A stretch of 64,000 bases of DNA from Rhynchospora pubera (Eukaryota; Streptophyta; Magnoliopsida; Poales; Cyperaceae). The notes under the pieces were generated by a model. The model ran no database searches and was not told the origin of the DNA. It worked only from the letters and a program-made list of their open reading frames with translations. The DNA lies in contig CM051461.1 of the NCBI GenBank assembly GCA_028095005.1, positions 27,401,432 to 27,465,431 on the forward strand, read 5' to 3'. A program made the position numbers and the translations under genes. Shown piece by piece: positions 34,942 to 46,254 of this stretch; the stretch's first letter is position 1, and the number at the start of each line of letters is the position of its first letter.

Positions 34942-35340
34942 GATGATTTTATTGATATCGATATAAACTTAGTTACTTCAATGAATCCGATTAGAAGCTT
35001 TGACTCCGGTATTCACGTGGGGGAAAAAATAATCGAAATTACCATGGTTTTATAACAAAGATTAATCATCTTAATTACATACCTTTGTTCACTCAAATAT
35101 TATTTAGCGCTAAACTTTTATATCGTTATACCGGCAAGATTGTCAAATGCAACATAGCATGAGAATGACACCATATCAACACCATTTAGAAGCTTGGTTC
35201 TATCAAATTTATCACTTTATTAATCTCTTCTCAAATCTCAAATAACTGAATAAGATACAATAAAAGGGTATTCTAACAATCGTAGGTGTAAATTTAGCAT
35301 TTAATTGTCAGTCCGACTTAATTCTATACTACATGCTTCT
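34942..35340. other. Intergenic, no gene seen
   Basis: AT-rich sequence between the third family A MITE and the LINE 3' end; nothing recognisable. Confidence 0.5.
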
Positions 35341-36580
35341 TTTTGAAAAAAATGTGGGAACGCCACCCAATTTCATTTTGAAAAAAACGAAACAAATCAA
35401 TACAAACACGACCACTGCTACTAAAGTTAAAAACTACGCTGATAGTTACATTTGTGACTCTACTCTCAGTCACAAACATTCAACATCCAAGCTATATTGA
35501 AAACTCCTACACCTTTGTTTCCTACCAGACGTAACTCACTGAGTTATTACAGCCCATCAAACATTATTCCATCATCCAAAACATATTGAAACAGAAATTC
35601 AAGTAGACCTGATTACTCAATGAAATAAACGATAGACTAACTACACTCAAATGACTTCTAAACATCATTGTGTTTCTCTTTTCAATCATATCTCAGAACA
35701 TTGCGGCCATCCACTGTTGGTAAGGTGCATTTTCTTGTGGTACATCTGTGATGTGTACTAGGCCAGGTTCCTCTTGCAGGGGTATCAACTCCCACCTATT
35801 TGGTATCCATTGTTGTAACATTCTCTGACTGGTTACATCCATGAGACCTGACCAGTAATCTAGCAAAGAGCATATTTGAATTAGTACACTTTTAGTTGAC
35901 ATTATATGCTTATTATTGAAAATAATTTTGTTTCTGTGAATCCATACAGACCAGCAAACTGCACTCACCATGGTCAAGAAAATTTCTTTTTCTTTATAAG
36001 TCATTTTGTCAGCAAAATCAATAATATTCTGGAAAGTTGCCCATCTATCAAAGATTTCTGCACAGTTCCCCATCCAAAACCATATTTTCCTAACCCACTG
36101 ACAAGTGATGAACAAATGGTCCCTACATTCCTCTAAATCACAAAAACAACAAGTTCTATTCCCTACCCAGCCCCTCTTGCTCAATACATCTTTGGTTAAA
36201 ATTTTGTTGATACTCAGCAACCACATAAAAATGCTATTTTTATAAGGGATCTTCAGGTTCCACCACAAATGAGGAGAGTCAATGTTTCTACCTCTAAAAT
36301 TTAAAAACTTATACATGTCATGAGAGGAGTACAACCCATTGTTATTCCATCTAAAAGTCATTAAATCAACTTCATCAGTATAATAAGAAGGAATATAAGA
36401 AGATTTAATCTCCAGCCACTCTTGGAGGAGTATACCTGACAGGGTTCTGCAAAAAGTAATGTTGGACCCTTTATGTAGAATCACTGCCTGAAGACAAACT
36501 TTGGGAGTATCGCATATAGAGAAGAGTTGAGGAAATCTAGGGTGTGTTTGGCAGCGCACGCGAACAAGGGATGAATAGAC
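35341..36580 (-). mobile_element. LINE (non-LTR retrotransposon) 3' end, truncated
   Basis: Only the 3' part of the element remains. The coding part (36580-35693) stays open for about 295 codons up to its natural stop. It matches the zinc-binding reverse-transcriptase-associated region (zf-RVT) at the C-terminus of plant LINE ORF2: a WWNLKIPYKNSIFMWLL motif, then C-x2-C with C-E-E-C-x2-H (CCFCDLEECRDHLF) and a CQWVRKIW motif. The 3' untranslated part runs to about 35341, ending in T- and A-rich words (gaaattgggtggcgttccca lies near the end). The 5' side is cut exactly where the first LTR of the copia array begins, with the frame still open, so the array probably inserted into this LINE. The rest of the LINE, if retained, would be beyond the right edge of the window. 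Confidence 0.8.
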
Positions 36581-38342
36581 TGTTAGAAAGTGTGCTAATT
36601 TTCATTTTTGTGCTAATTACCAATTAATTAACCAAGCAAATATAGCACACACAAGATCTAGTACACAAGCTATTCAAACACACAAGAAAAAGGGAAATCG
36701 ATACCTCCCGCGAAATCGTATTCGCGGGGCTCGACCAAGGCATGGGAATCGATGGCGTGCCTTCTCCACCGTCTCCACCACGTCTCGTAACCGCCCTCGA
36801 GTCCACCAAGGAGGATTAATCACGTTCTACAAGGTACGTGCTAGCATACCCAAAGAACAAGCCTAATCCCTATGGTTTTCTCTCTTGCATCTATCAACAA
36901 CCTTGATTTAGTGGAGAGAAAATAGCTCAACACATGAGCAAATAAGAGGGAGAGAGGAGGAAGGTGGCGGCCTCATGGGAGGGAATGAGAGGAGAGAGAA
37001 AGCTCTAGGTGGAGGCTCTCATAAGTGGTCCTTATATAGAGCACAAAACCTAATTGACCTCTTGCATAATTACAACTATGCCATCCAACCTACCACCATA
37101 AATGGCTGCCACGAAATGGGCCTTTATGGGCCATTAAACCCCTTCATTTGGACCATTAATTCATATAATTAAGGTCCCTCAACTTTGCTCTTTAATTGGG
37201 CTATATATTTACTATTTAAATAACGGCCCAATTAATCAATATAACCATTTATATTGATAAGTGTTGAACTAAATTAATTATTAACTCATTAATAATTATT
37301 TTAGGATTAGTTAATGCATTAATTTATTTCTATATGATCCATTGACTTAATTAATTATAACGGTTCGCAACGGTATATAATTAATTAATCAATCTTATCA
37401 TATTTCCACAGAACCTACTGCTGTGAATAAATAAATAATGCACTGTGTGATTAATGTCCTATTTGTGTGACCCTTTGAGGATTTATGCTATGTTGGCCAT
37501 GGAATTAAATCGTTATTTAATTCCAATAATCATAAGCGGTATCTAGCAACACGTTATGACTCCCAATTCGCATAAATAGTGTACTGCTACAATATTTCAA
37601 TCCTGCATAAGAGAATAAATATGTTTCTCTATTTTGATTCTTATGTCGCACGATATCATCATATAATCCAAGATAGGAATGTGTCATTCTTGCAGATTAT
37701 ACGTTTCTTGATCTAGAGATAATTGTATAAAGTTGCATGCAAACAATCTATCTCCATCAAGGGGCCCAAACAGATATCGTCACTCACTAAGTGAATTAAT
37801 GAGGGACATACGGTTTTCTTGATGATTAACTTTTCCCCGCACAATTCAAGAGAACATAAATAAAGTCCGTATAGCAGCCCTTGTCGGGAATCAGCGGTAG
37901 ACAGTATTTATTGAACCTATCCTCATGTGGAAAAGATAAACATCTCAAACTTAGAACCAAAATCACAACGAAATAAACAATGACACATAACACAATCCAT
38001 ATGTTTATTTCGATGGGTCAAGTCCTGTGCTATGTTCCATAACATACACATATGCAACTAAGTTGGTAACTCTTTACCTATGATTAGTAGAACTTAATCA
38101 TCACTTAACTTGCATACTAATCTTTTATGATAATTAATGTTCCTTGTTAATTATCAAGATTATGGACCGTTTAGATTTATTATTGTCATTCTAAAGAATG
38201 ATCAACAGAGATCTACAATTCAGATCCTCAACCTGAATGATCTGTCAATAATAAACCTAGGAACAGATGATAAAATCTCATCCAAAACATAAACTAATAA
38301 TTAAGTCATTAAATTATTGACTTCTAGGACACAACTCTAACA
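36581..38342 (-). repeat. LTR 1 of the copia array
   Basis: 1762 bp. Read on the - strand it begins TGTTAGAGTTGTGTCCTAGA and ends GCACACTTTCTAACA, so it has the TG...CA ends typical of LTRs. It is one base shorter than the other three LTRs (one A fewer in the A-run near 36682). It carries the private base A in atcatcatata near 37650, where the others have G. Its left edge is the junction with the LINE. Confidence 0.93.
37032..37038 (-). promoter_or_regulatory. LTR TATA box
   Basis: TATATAA on the - strand, about 1.3 kb into the LTR, so the U3 part is long and the R-U5 part is about 420-430 bp. The same box is at 44944-44950, 52856-52862 and 60768-60774. The transcript would start near 37005 in copy 1. 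Confidence 0.6.
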
Positions 38343-38353
38343 ATCTCCCACTT
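38343..38353 (-). other. Polypurine tract (PPT)
   Basis: AAGTGGGAGAT directly precedes the LTR start TGTTAGAG on the - strand, the usual primer site for plus-strand DNA synthesis in copia elements. Repeated at 46255-46265, 54167-54177 and 62079-62089. Confidence 0.85.
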
Positions 38354-38754
38354 GGCCTAGAGTCAATCAGTAGTGACTTCTAGCCAACGAAGAATTGAGA
38401 ACAATGTCATATATCTACATATATACATGTCTCGGACCTCAAAATAAATAATACGCTTATAGCTAGTTACTCATACGTCCACCACGTATGGATGCATAAC
38501 TGCATCTCGTATACTGCTCAAGGTAGAGGTCGTGCTAGAGTGTTCGCTGTGTTCGCGAACCTATCCAAAAATTGTTTGACTATATATATATATACTCCTA
38601 TATATATTCTTGATCACCATCATATGATATCAAGTGATATCGTTATAGATCATATTTGAATCTCCAATGTAACATTGGGCTCTTTAGGAGTAAGTTATAG
38701 TTCGAGATGCTTAGAACCATAATAACTCAACTAAGAAATCGATCCGAAATAAAC

Positions 38755-39560
38755 TTCTTTTATTGCTTCACAAGTTGCTATATATTTTGCTTTGGTGACG
38801 GAAACGGTTGTAATATTCCATTTAGAACACCTTCTAAACTTACAACACCACCTTTTAGCAAAATATGTATTTCAACTGTGATTATATCAATCTTTCGAAA
38901 AACTAGCATTAGTGTAATTAACTTACATGAGCTCTCTTTCATCTTAAGAGATGAAACATTATATCACTCTTTCTCATAAGGTACTCGAGGATATCCTTGA
39001 CTATCGTCCAAATGTGTTTCTCTTGTATCCATTTGACAACTGTTTGTCATATCTTTTGGATACTACACATTGGGGCATATGCATAAATATGGCGTACACA
39101 ATAAAACTCATAATGAAAGAATGCTTGAACTGTTTCATGCACTTTCTCGAATGGAATTGCAATAGACCGAGTTAAAACACTCAAGTCATGCCATGTGACG
39201 TACAGTTAGACATCCTTTCTTGGAGTGTAACTTTCGTGTTTCTAGAACACTTCGTCAATACATGCATATTTGCTCAAACCTAACTTCCATCATAATCTAT
39301 CTTTATAGATTTTGTTTCCTAGGATTAGGTGATTTCGCCCAAGTTCTCATTTGAGAAAGTATTCTCCAAAGAGATCTCGACAATATTCATTTTCTTAATG
39401 TTAATGTTATTCCCAATTTAATGAATTGTTATCTTGAACAATACAAGTAATACAATTATGCTCCCACTGAATATCTTGTTTATACAAGATACTTTTGACG
39501 AAGTTCAACTCCTTGACTTCCTTGTCAAAACTTTTATTCCAATCTCCACAACACTTGCTT
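38755..39560 (-). pseudogene. Decayed copia reverse transcriptase and RNase H
   Basis: Read on the - strand. At 39468-39409 the block around the catalytic centre is recognisable (SGSIIVLLVLF before it, IGN after it), but the YVDD residues are replaced by F-K-I-T and a stop follows five codons later. At 39016-38978 HIWTIVKDILEYL matches the conserved HW-T-VK-ILKYL region that follows the palm. At 38800-38755 TKAKYIATCEAIKE matches the RNase H T-E-A-E-Y block, with both glutamates changed to lysine. Stops and frame changes separate the blocks. The same remnant recurs at +7912, +15824 and, for the parts in the window, +23736. Confidence 0.85.
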
Positions 39561-42500
39561 TAATCCATTTATGGATCCTTGAAGCATGCGTATGTTTTTA
39601 GCAATACATAAAACCTCGATTTGTGTCAAATGCACAACATCATCCTTCATTCATACGAAGAAGGCGGTTTTATGTGTTTTTCCATATATCAATATATATG
39701 AAATACAACTATTGCTAGAATGATCTTTATTGACTTTTACATAGCCACAAGCAAGAGGTTGTGCTTTGTACGTAGTCAACTAGTCATCGACTTAGACATA
39801 GCTACAAGCGAGAAGCCGCACTTTGTACATAGTCGATTTGTTATCCATGTCGATCTTTCCTTTTGAAGATCTAAAACGTTCTTGATGGATTGCTCCTTCA
39901 TGAACGTCAACCAAGGTCTATACCTTGTTGTTATACATGGATTTTATTTAAAGATCATATGAATTCAAACCATATATGTGGAATCGGATCGTTCCATCGT
40001 TTTTCTTGTTTATCAACGGATTCTCATATGCTAAGTTTGAGAATGTCGTGAAGCCAATGCACCAAACGGCTTAGGCAATCAACTCTCGTTGATCTTTTGT
40101 AGGATTGGTACTTGAGGTTCATGAACTTCTTCTACAACGATTTGTTGAACGAGTTCTTGACTCCTCATATATTCCATGAGTTTCTCGAACATCATCAACT
40201 CGTGAGATGGTTGAGTCCTCATTGGAAGGAGCGTACTATTAAACTTCTTTCAAAACAACTTGTGAATGAAGTTTCGCTCAACTCCCACTAAGTACCATGT
40301 ATGGAGTGACAAGTTTCCCATAAGAGTACTTCTTGTAGTGACGCACAAACTATTTTAATGCTCACTTTACTCCCACTACTTCTTCTTGAGAATTTCAATT
40401 CATCAAGACTACATTATGATTAGCAACAACTACTTTGTTCTTATCATATTCGTGGAAGTAGTGCCTTTTAATATAAAGCATCCTACAAATATTAAATGTC
40501 TTATTTGGGTACAAGCTTATCAACGATCTTGAAATAAGCTTATCAACACCAAATCTTAAGAAGCATTATACTTAGAGATCAAAATTTCATAAGATATCTT
40601 CTTCAATAGACTTCGATGGAACATCATTCAGTGTAAACAATATTGTCCTCAAACATAATTCCCTAATACGAGTCGAATAAGTCCATTTGATTTATTACCG
40701 ATCGAACAATACAAAATATTGTTCGATACCTCCATTCTTGGACATATTATTCCTCATGGAGCGAGTTGTGAAACTACTTTCATACTCTTTAGATAATATT
40801 TCAAATCATATGACTTAACTACTTATTTATTTACCACAATTAATTGTAAGACTTCCATTTTTCTTGAACGGTCTTATAAACTTCACTCTTGAACTCCTTT
40901 GAACTAGTCAAAAGGTTCATACTTATACCTTATCAAATAGATATGTTAATATCTACAATGATCGTTGGTTAAGTAGTAAAGTATCAACAACCTTTCATTG
41001 CACAAGTACTTATAGGTCTTTATACATCGATATGTATAAGTCCTAATCAAGTCACTTGTCCTTAAACCTTTGTAGGTCAAAGGCGCTTTTGTCATTTAAC
41101 AAACATGATTCGCATATCAATCGATTTGAAATCGAATTGAATTTACGAGCTCTATGTTACGTAGACTCTCGTAATGCGATTCTCGTTTATGTATGTGACT
41201 AAGCGGTTATATATAACATGAAAGTCAAAATACTTTATGTTAAGTCTTACGCATCCTATTTGTCATTCAAAACTTGTTTATCTATTTCAAGCAAATTCCA
41301 TCAAGATGCATGAAATCATATAAACAAATTCATAATAAAAGAACTTGTCTTTTATTAAACATAGTTATCCATCATCAAATATGAAATGGAGACGCTATGA
41401 GAGGTTTTAGAATTAAGGTATGCAACCTTCAATTCCTAAACAAACTCTTAATAAAGATAACTCTACGTATTCAATGGTAATGACTTAAATGAATAAGTCA
41501 TCTCCTATACGGAGTTTACTTTATATCTCTCGAACATTCTCTTATTCTTCATTGCCAACACATTTCGTTAAATGCGAGCATATGAACTAGTATCAAGTTA
41601 CTAGTGTAAATTAGAGATAGTGAGATAGTTTGAACGACAAATACACTTTAGGATTAGAATATTTCTAATCGTCACAATCATGGTACTTCGGACAACCTTT
41701 CAAATGCCTCCTATAAACGGCAAGTGAAACATCTCATGTGACACATGGTCATCAATGAGAGTCTCGAAATTTCAACTCATACATTGGTGAAGTATTTCTT
41801 GAATACTTAACCAATTACCTTTTTCACCAACAAGTGTGCGTAAAAGGTAACGTTATATCCTTCATAATTCCAAAGAGATCGTATGACAATATCAACAATC
41901 CTTGATATCGGAGATTAACATCTCTAGTCATCAATTAGCTACTTCAATCTTTCGATTTGTAAGCTAATGAAACATTCATATAACTTCTTTTAAAAGAATA
42001 ATCTCTTGGTCAACTCATATTCTTTATACTCAATCATAAATGATGGAGTTAATATCTACTTTCTCCAAGAACACTTTCTTGAGTAAGCGAATGAGAGCGT
42101 ACGAGTTAAATCTAGTCCATATGAATTCTCTAATTCAAAGGTCTAGAAATTTTGAATGAGGATACTAGCCATACGCTTTATTGAATAACTTTTCGCCAAA
42201 AGTCAATCAATCATCGCGATGCTACGTTCGGGTAGTTTGAGGAAAGTTTTGGGAATTGACATACTCAAGTTTCTCTTCACTAAGATCGTGTCTTAGGAAT
42301 CGGTATTACTTCTTTAAGTGAATACTTTTAGAAACGAGTTTGTTCATTTTCAAAGATTGATCGCAACAAAATTAACAATTTTAACATCTATAACAAAATC
42401 AATTTAAGGTCATATAGTTTATGCAATTGTTTTATTTATAACAAATAAAACTCCCACTACATTTATTTAATGTCCCTAATGTAGTAGGTTTTCCAAGATC

Positions 42501-44478
42501 CCTATTTTCGTTGAGATGATGCTAGCGTCGGCGTGACACCAAAACAACTAGATAAGGTAGGTTCTCCAACCAATCATTCCATATGATTCTTGGTTTGTGA
42601 AATATCACATGTACATCCACAAACTTTGCCCCGATGTCCAATCCGATTAGAAAACATCGTTAAGTAACATTTCTCTATTTGCTCCTAGTAAATCCGATTT
42701 ACACCCTGACACGGATGATGGAACACGATGTCCCGCGTCGGCGAGAATGCATCAATGAACGATCATACACGTTAGAAGGGGATAGAGAGAAGGAGGGCGA
42801 TTTAACTTAATCATGTTTTGTTTGGGACAATCAATTAAGTGACACTTGTTTGGTGGTCATGTAAGCATACACCCATACCTAGCCTATGACAATTCATAGC
42901 AATCACAAGCAATCACATATAAGCATCTCATAGTTGTGGGTTTGTATGGCTCCCGCTTGCATTAGTTTCGCCACATCGTCCATGGAGCAAAACTAATCTA
43001 ATCCTTGCCCTCCCACTAAATTCTATAAGGATCTAAATCCTATATAAAATAAAGGTGCAAAATACATGTGAAAACATCCTATTCCCTTCCTATCCTTAGG
43101 GGCATGCAAGCCTCACAAGTTACATCAAAAATTAATCAAAAATTAATTAATGGCACCAAAGGCCGCATTACAAACATTCACACATGCATTCATTTACAAC
43201 CACAAGGCATTGAGTCTTGAGCCATACTAAACCCACTATCCACCTACAAAACAAAGTTAGCACATACAAGAACTTTGTTTCCAATTAACGATTTTCAAGC
43301 ATCTTTGCGTATCGTTTGCTATAAGTAAATTCCGTGTACAAATCCTCAATTTTAAACAACCAAACTTGTTTAAATTCATTTAGAAAGTTCTTTCAACATC
43401 CCATAACAGAAAGGAGATCAAACAAGGAGTTTTCTAATTAATTTCAACTAGTTTGAAAACTTAGAAAAACAGTAATTTACCAAAAAACGTAACTAATGGA
43501 ATTCAACAAAAACAACAGTTTTCGGTCTCCAAAAATTCTCAAATAAATTACTTAAGCTCCTTATCATAGTTGTGATTACCAGTAAAAATTTTAAGAAGAG
43601 ATCTTAAACCATCTGGGAGAATCAAAAAAGACAAATCTCTTACAAGTGCACGAAACACCGTTATGAGATTTTCAGCTTATCCTCTCAACCATTTGGTCTG
43701 TTAGACCACCTTCTATCCAGTTTTTATATATACAATATACATAGAAAAACTTGTTTAGACTACAGGCTATCCATTCATGAAAAGAAAACAACCAAGTTCA
43801 GTTCAATAATATTAAGTTACAGCCTAAACAATCAACAAATTCTGTACTGGAACAGACTGTCAATCGAAAGGTTTTAACCTAGTTGAAGGTCCAAACTTCC
43901 ACGAAAAATTATGAAATTAATTTTCCTGGAATCCTAACTCAAAATAGAACAACTCCATTTAAACAGAATTTTTAAAGGAGTTCTCAGTTGGTACAGTTTA
44001 TTAGAACAATCGATTTGCTCAACAAACTGGATCTGACAAGATCTTCCTTTTCATACTTGAAAACCCACAAATTAATCCGAGTCATGCAACAAGTTATACA
44101 TGATCAGAAAGAGCTTCAAGTCCTCTTTATTTCTAGCCATAGAACACTGGTACTTATATTCAAAATATAAATCTTTCAAGCCATTCAAACAGGACAGTGC
44201 AAGCAAAAACTGGTTCTGCGCACTGTCGCCGTTTTATTCACAGTAAATCCATACTAATTCAGAAAAATGTGAATCCAACGACAAAAGAATCACAATCCAC
44301 AGATCTACAACTTTCATGTAGATGGAAAGATCTTCCAGAGGACATATCACAGAGAAAAATGCGAAACAACACAGAAAATACCATTTCCAGACAGCAAACA
44401 AACGCATCATCTCTACTAATCCATTAATTAGCCAATTTCTCTTAATTAAGTGTTAAAATAGCTTAAGTACGACCATGT

Positions 44479-44490
44479 GCTCTGATACCA
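44479..44490 (-). other. Primer binding site, initiator tRNA-Met
   Basis: TGGTATCAGAGC on the - strand, one base after the LTR end CTAACA. It is complementary to the 3' end of plant initiator methionine tRNA and is the standard primer site of copia elements. The same site is at 52391-52402 and 60303-60314. Confidence 0.92.
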
Positions 44491-44491
44491 C

Positions 44492-46254
44492 TGTTAGAAA
44501 GTGTGCTAATTTTCATTTTTGTGCTAATTACCAATTAATTAACCAAGCAAATATAGCACACACAAGATCTAGTACACAAGCTATTCAAACACACAAGAAA
44601 AAAGGGAAATCGATACCTCCCGCGAAATCGTATTCGCGGGGCTCGACCAAGGCATGGGAATCGATGGCGTGCCTTCTCCACCGTCTCCACCACGTCTCGT
44701 AACCGCCCTCGAGTCCACCAAGGAGGATTAATCACGTTCTACAAGGTACGTGCTAGCATACCCAAAGAACAAGCCTAATCCCTATGGTTTTCTCTCTTGC
44801 ATCTATCAACAACCTTGATTTAGTGGAGAGAAAATAGCTCAACACATGAGCAAATAAGAGGGAGAGAGGAGGAAGGTGGCGGCCTCATGGGAGGGAATGA
44901 GAGGAGAGAGAAAGCTCTAGGTGGAGGCTCTCATAAGTGGTCCTTATATAGAGCACAAAACCTAATTGACCTCTTGCATAATTACAACTATGCCATCCAA
45001 CCTACCACCATAAATGGCTGCCACGAAATGGGCCTTTATGGGCCATTAAACCCCTTCATTTGGACCATTAATTCATATAATTAAGGTCCCTCAACTTTGC
45101 TCTTTAATTGGGCTATATATTTACTATTTAAATAACGGCCCAATTAATCAATATAACCATTTATATTGATAAGTGTTGAACTAAATTAATTATTAACTCA
45201 TTAATAATTATTTTAGGATTAGTTAATGCATTAATTTATTTCTATATGATCCATTGACTTAATTAATTATAACGGTTCGCAACGGTATATAATTAATTAA
45301 TCAATCTTATCATATTTCCACAGAACCTACTGCTGTGAATAAATAAATAATGCACTGTGTGATTAATGTCCTATTTGTGTGACCCTTTGAGGATTTATGC
45401 TATGTTGGCCATGAAATTAAATCGTTATTTAATTCCAATAATCATAAGCGGTATCTAGCAACACGTTATGACTCCCAATTCGCATAAATAGTGTACTGCT
45501 ACAATATTTCAATCCTGCATAAGAGAATAAATATGTTTCTCTATTTTGATTCTTATGTCGCACGATATCATCGTATAATCCAAGATAGGAATGTGTCATT
45601 CTTGCAGATTATACGTTTCTTGATCTAGAGATAATTGTATAAAGTTGCATGCAAACAATCTATCTCCATCAAGGGGCCCAAACAGATATCGTCACTCACT
45701 AAGTGAATTAATGAGGGACATACGGTTTTCTTGATGATTAACTTTTCCCCGCACAATTCAAGAGAACATAAATAAAGTCCGTATAGCAGCCCTTGTCGGG
45801 AATCAGCGGTAGACAGTATTTATTGAACCTATCCTCATGTGGAAAAGATAAACATCTCAAACTTAGAACCAAAATCACAACGAAATAAACAATGACACAT
45901 AACACAATCCATATGTTTATTTCGATGGGTCAAGTCCTGTGCTATGTTCCATAACATACACATATGCAACTAAGTTGGTAACTCTTTACCTATGATTAGT
46001 AGAACTTAATCATCACTTAACTTGCATACTAATCTTTTATGATAATTAATGTTCCTTGTTAATTATCAAGATTATGGACCGTTTAGATTTATTATTGTCA
46101 TTCTAAAGAATGATCAACAGAGATCTACAATTCAGATCCTCAACCTGAATGATCTGTCAATAATAAACCTAGGAACAGATGATAAAATCTCATCCAAAAC
46201 ATAAACTAATAATTAAGTCATTAAATTATTGACTTCTAGGACACAACTCTAACA
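44492..46254 (-). repeat. LTR 2 of the copia array
   Basis: 1763 bp with the same TG...CA ends. Private base: gccatgaaatt near 45415, where the other LTRs have gccatggaatt. Serves both as the 5' LTR of unit 1 and the 3' LTR of unit 2. Confidence 0.93.

Larger units (their letters stand above)
38343..44491 (-). mobile_element. Internal region 1 of the copia array, dead pol
   Basis: 6149 bp between LTR 1 and LTR 2. No long ORF is left on the - strand. Reverse transcriptase and RNase H remnants lie at about 38755-39560; the integrase and gag parts further right are too decayed for me to place. The small + strand ORFs here (such as 38707-38979 and 38951-39175) are antisense to the pol remnant and are not genes. 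The last 1.4 kb before LTR 2 (about 43,000-44,470) looks non-coding, like a long 5' leader. Confidence 0.88.

Noticed and set aside
38707..39175. Small + strand ORFs repeated in each array unit (60-90 codons) as conserved genes
   Set aside because: They are antisense to the pol remnant, and their conservation only reflects recent copying of the whole unit.
38343..44491. Classification as a LARD or TRIM element without coding origin
   Set aside because: Reverse transcriptase and RNase H blocks are still recognisable in copia order, so this is a decayed coding element.
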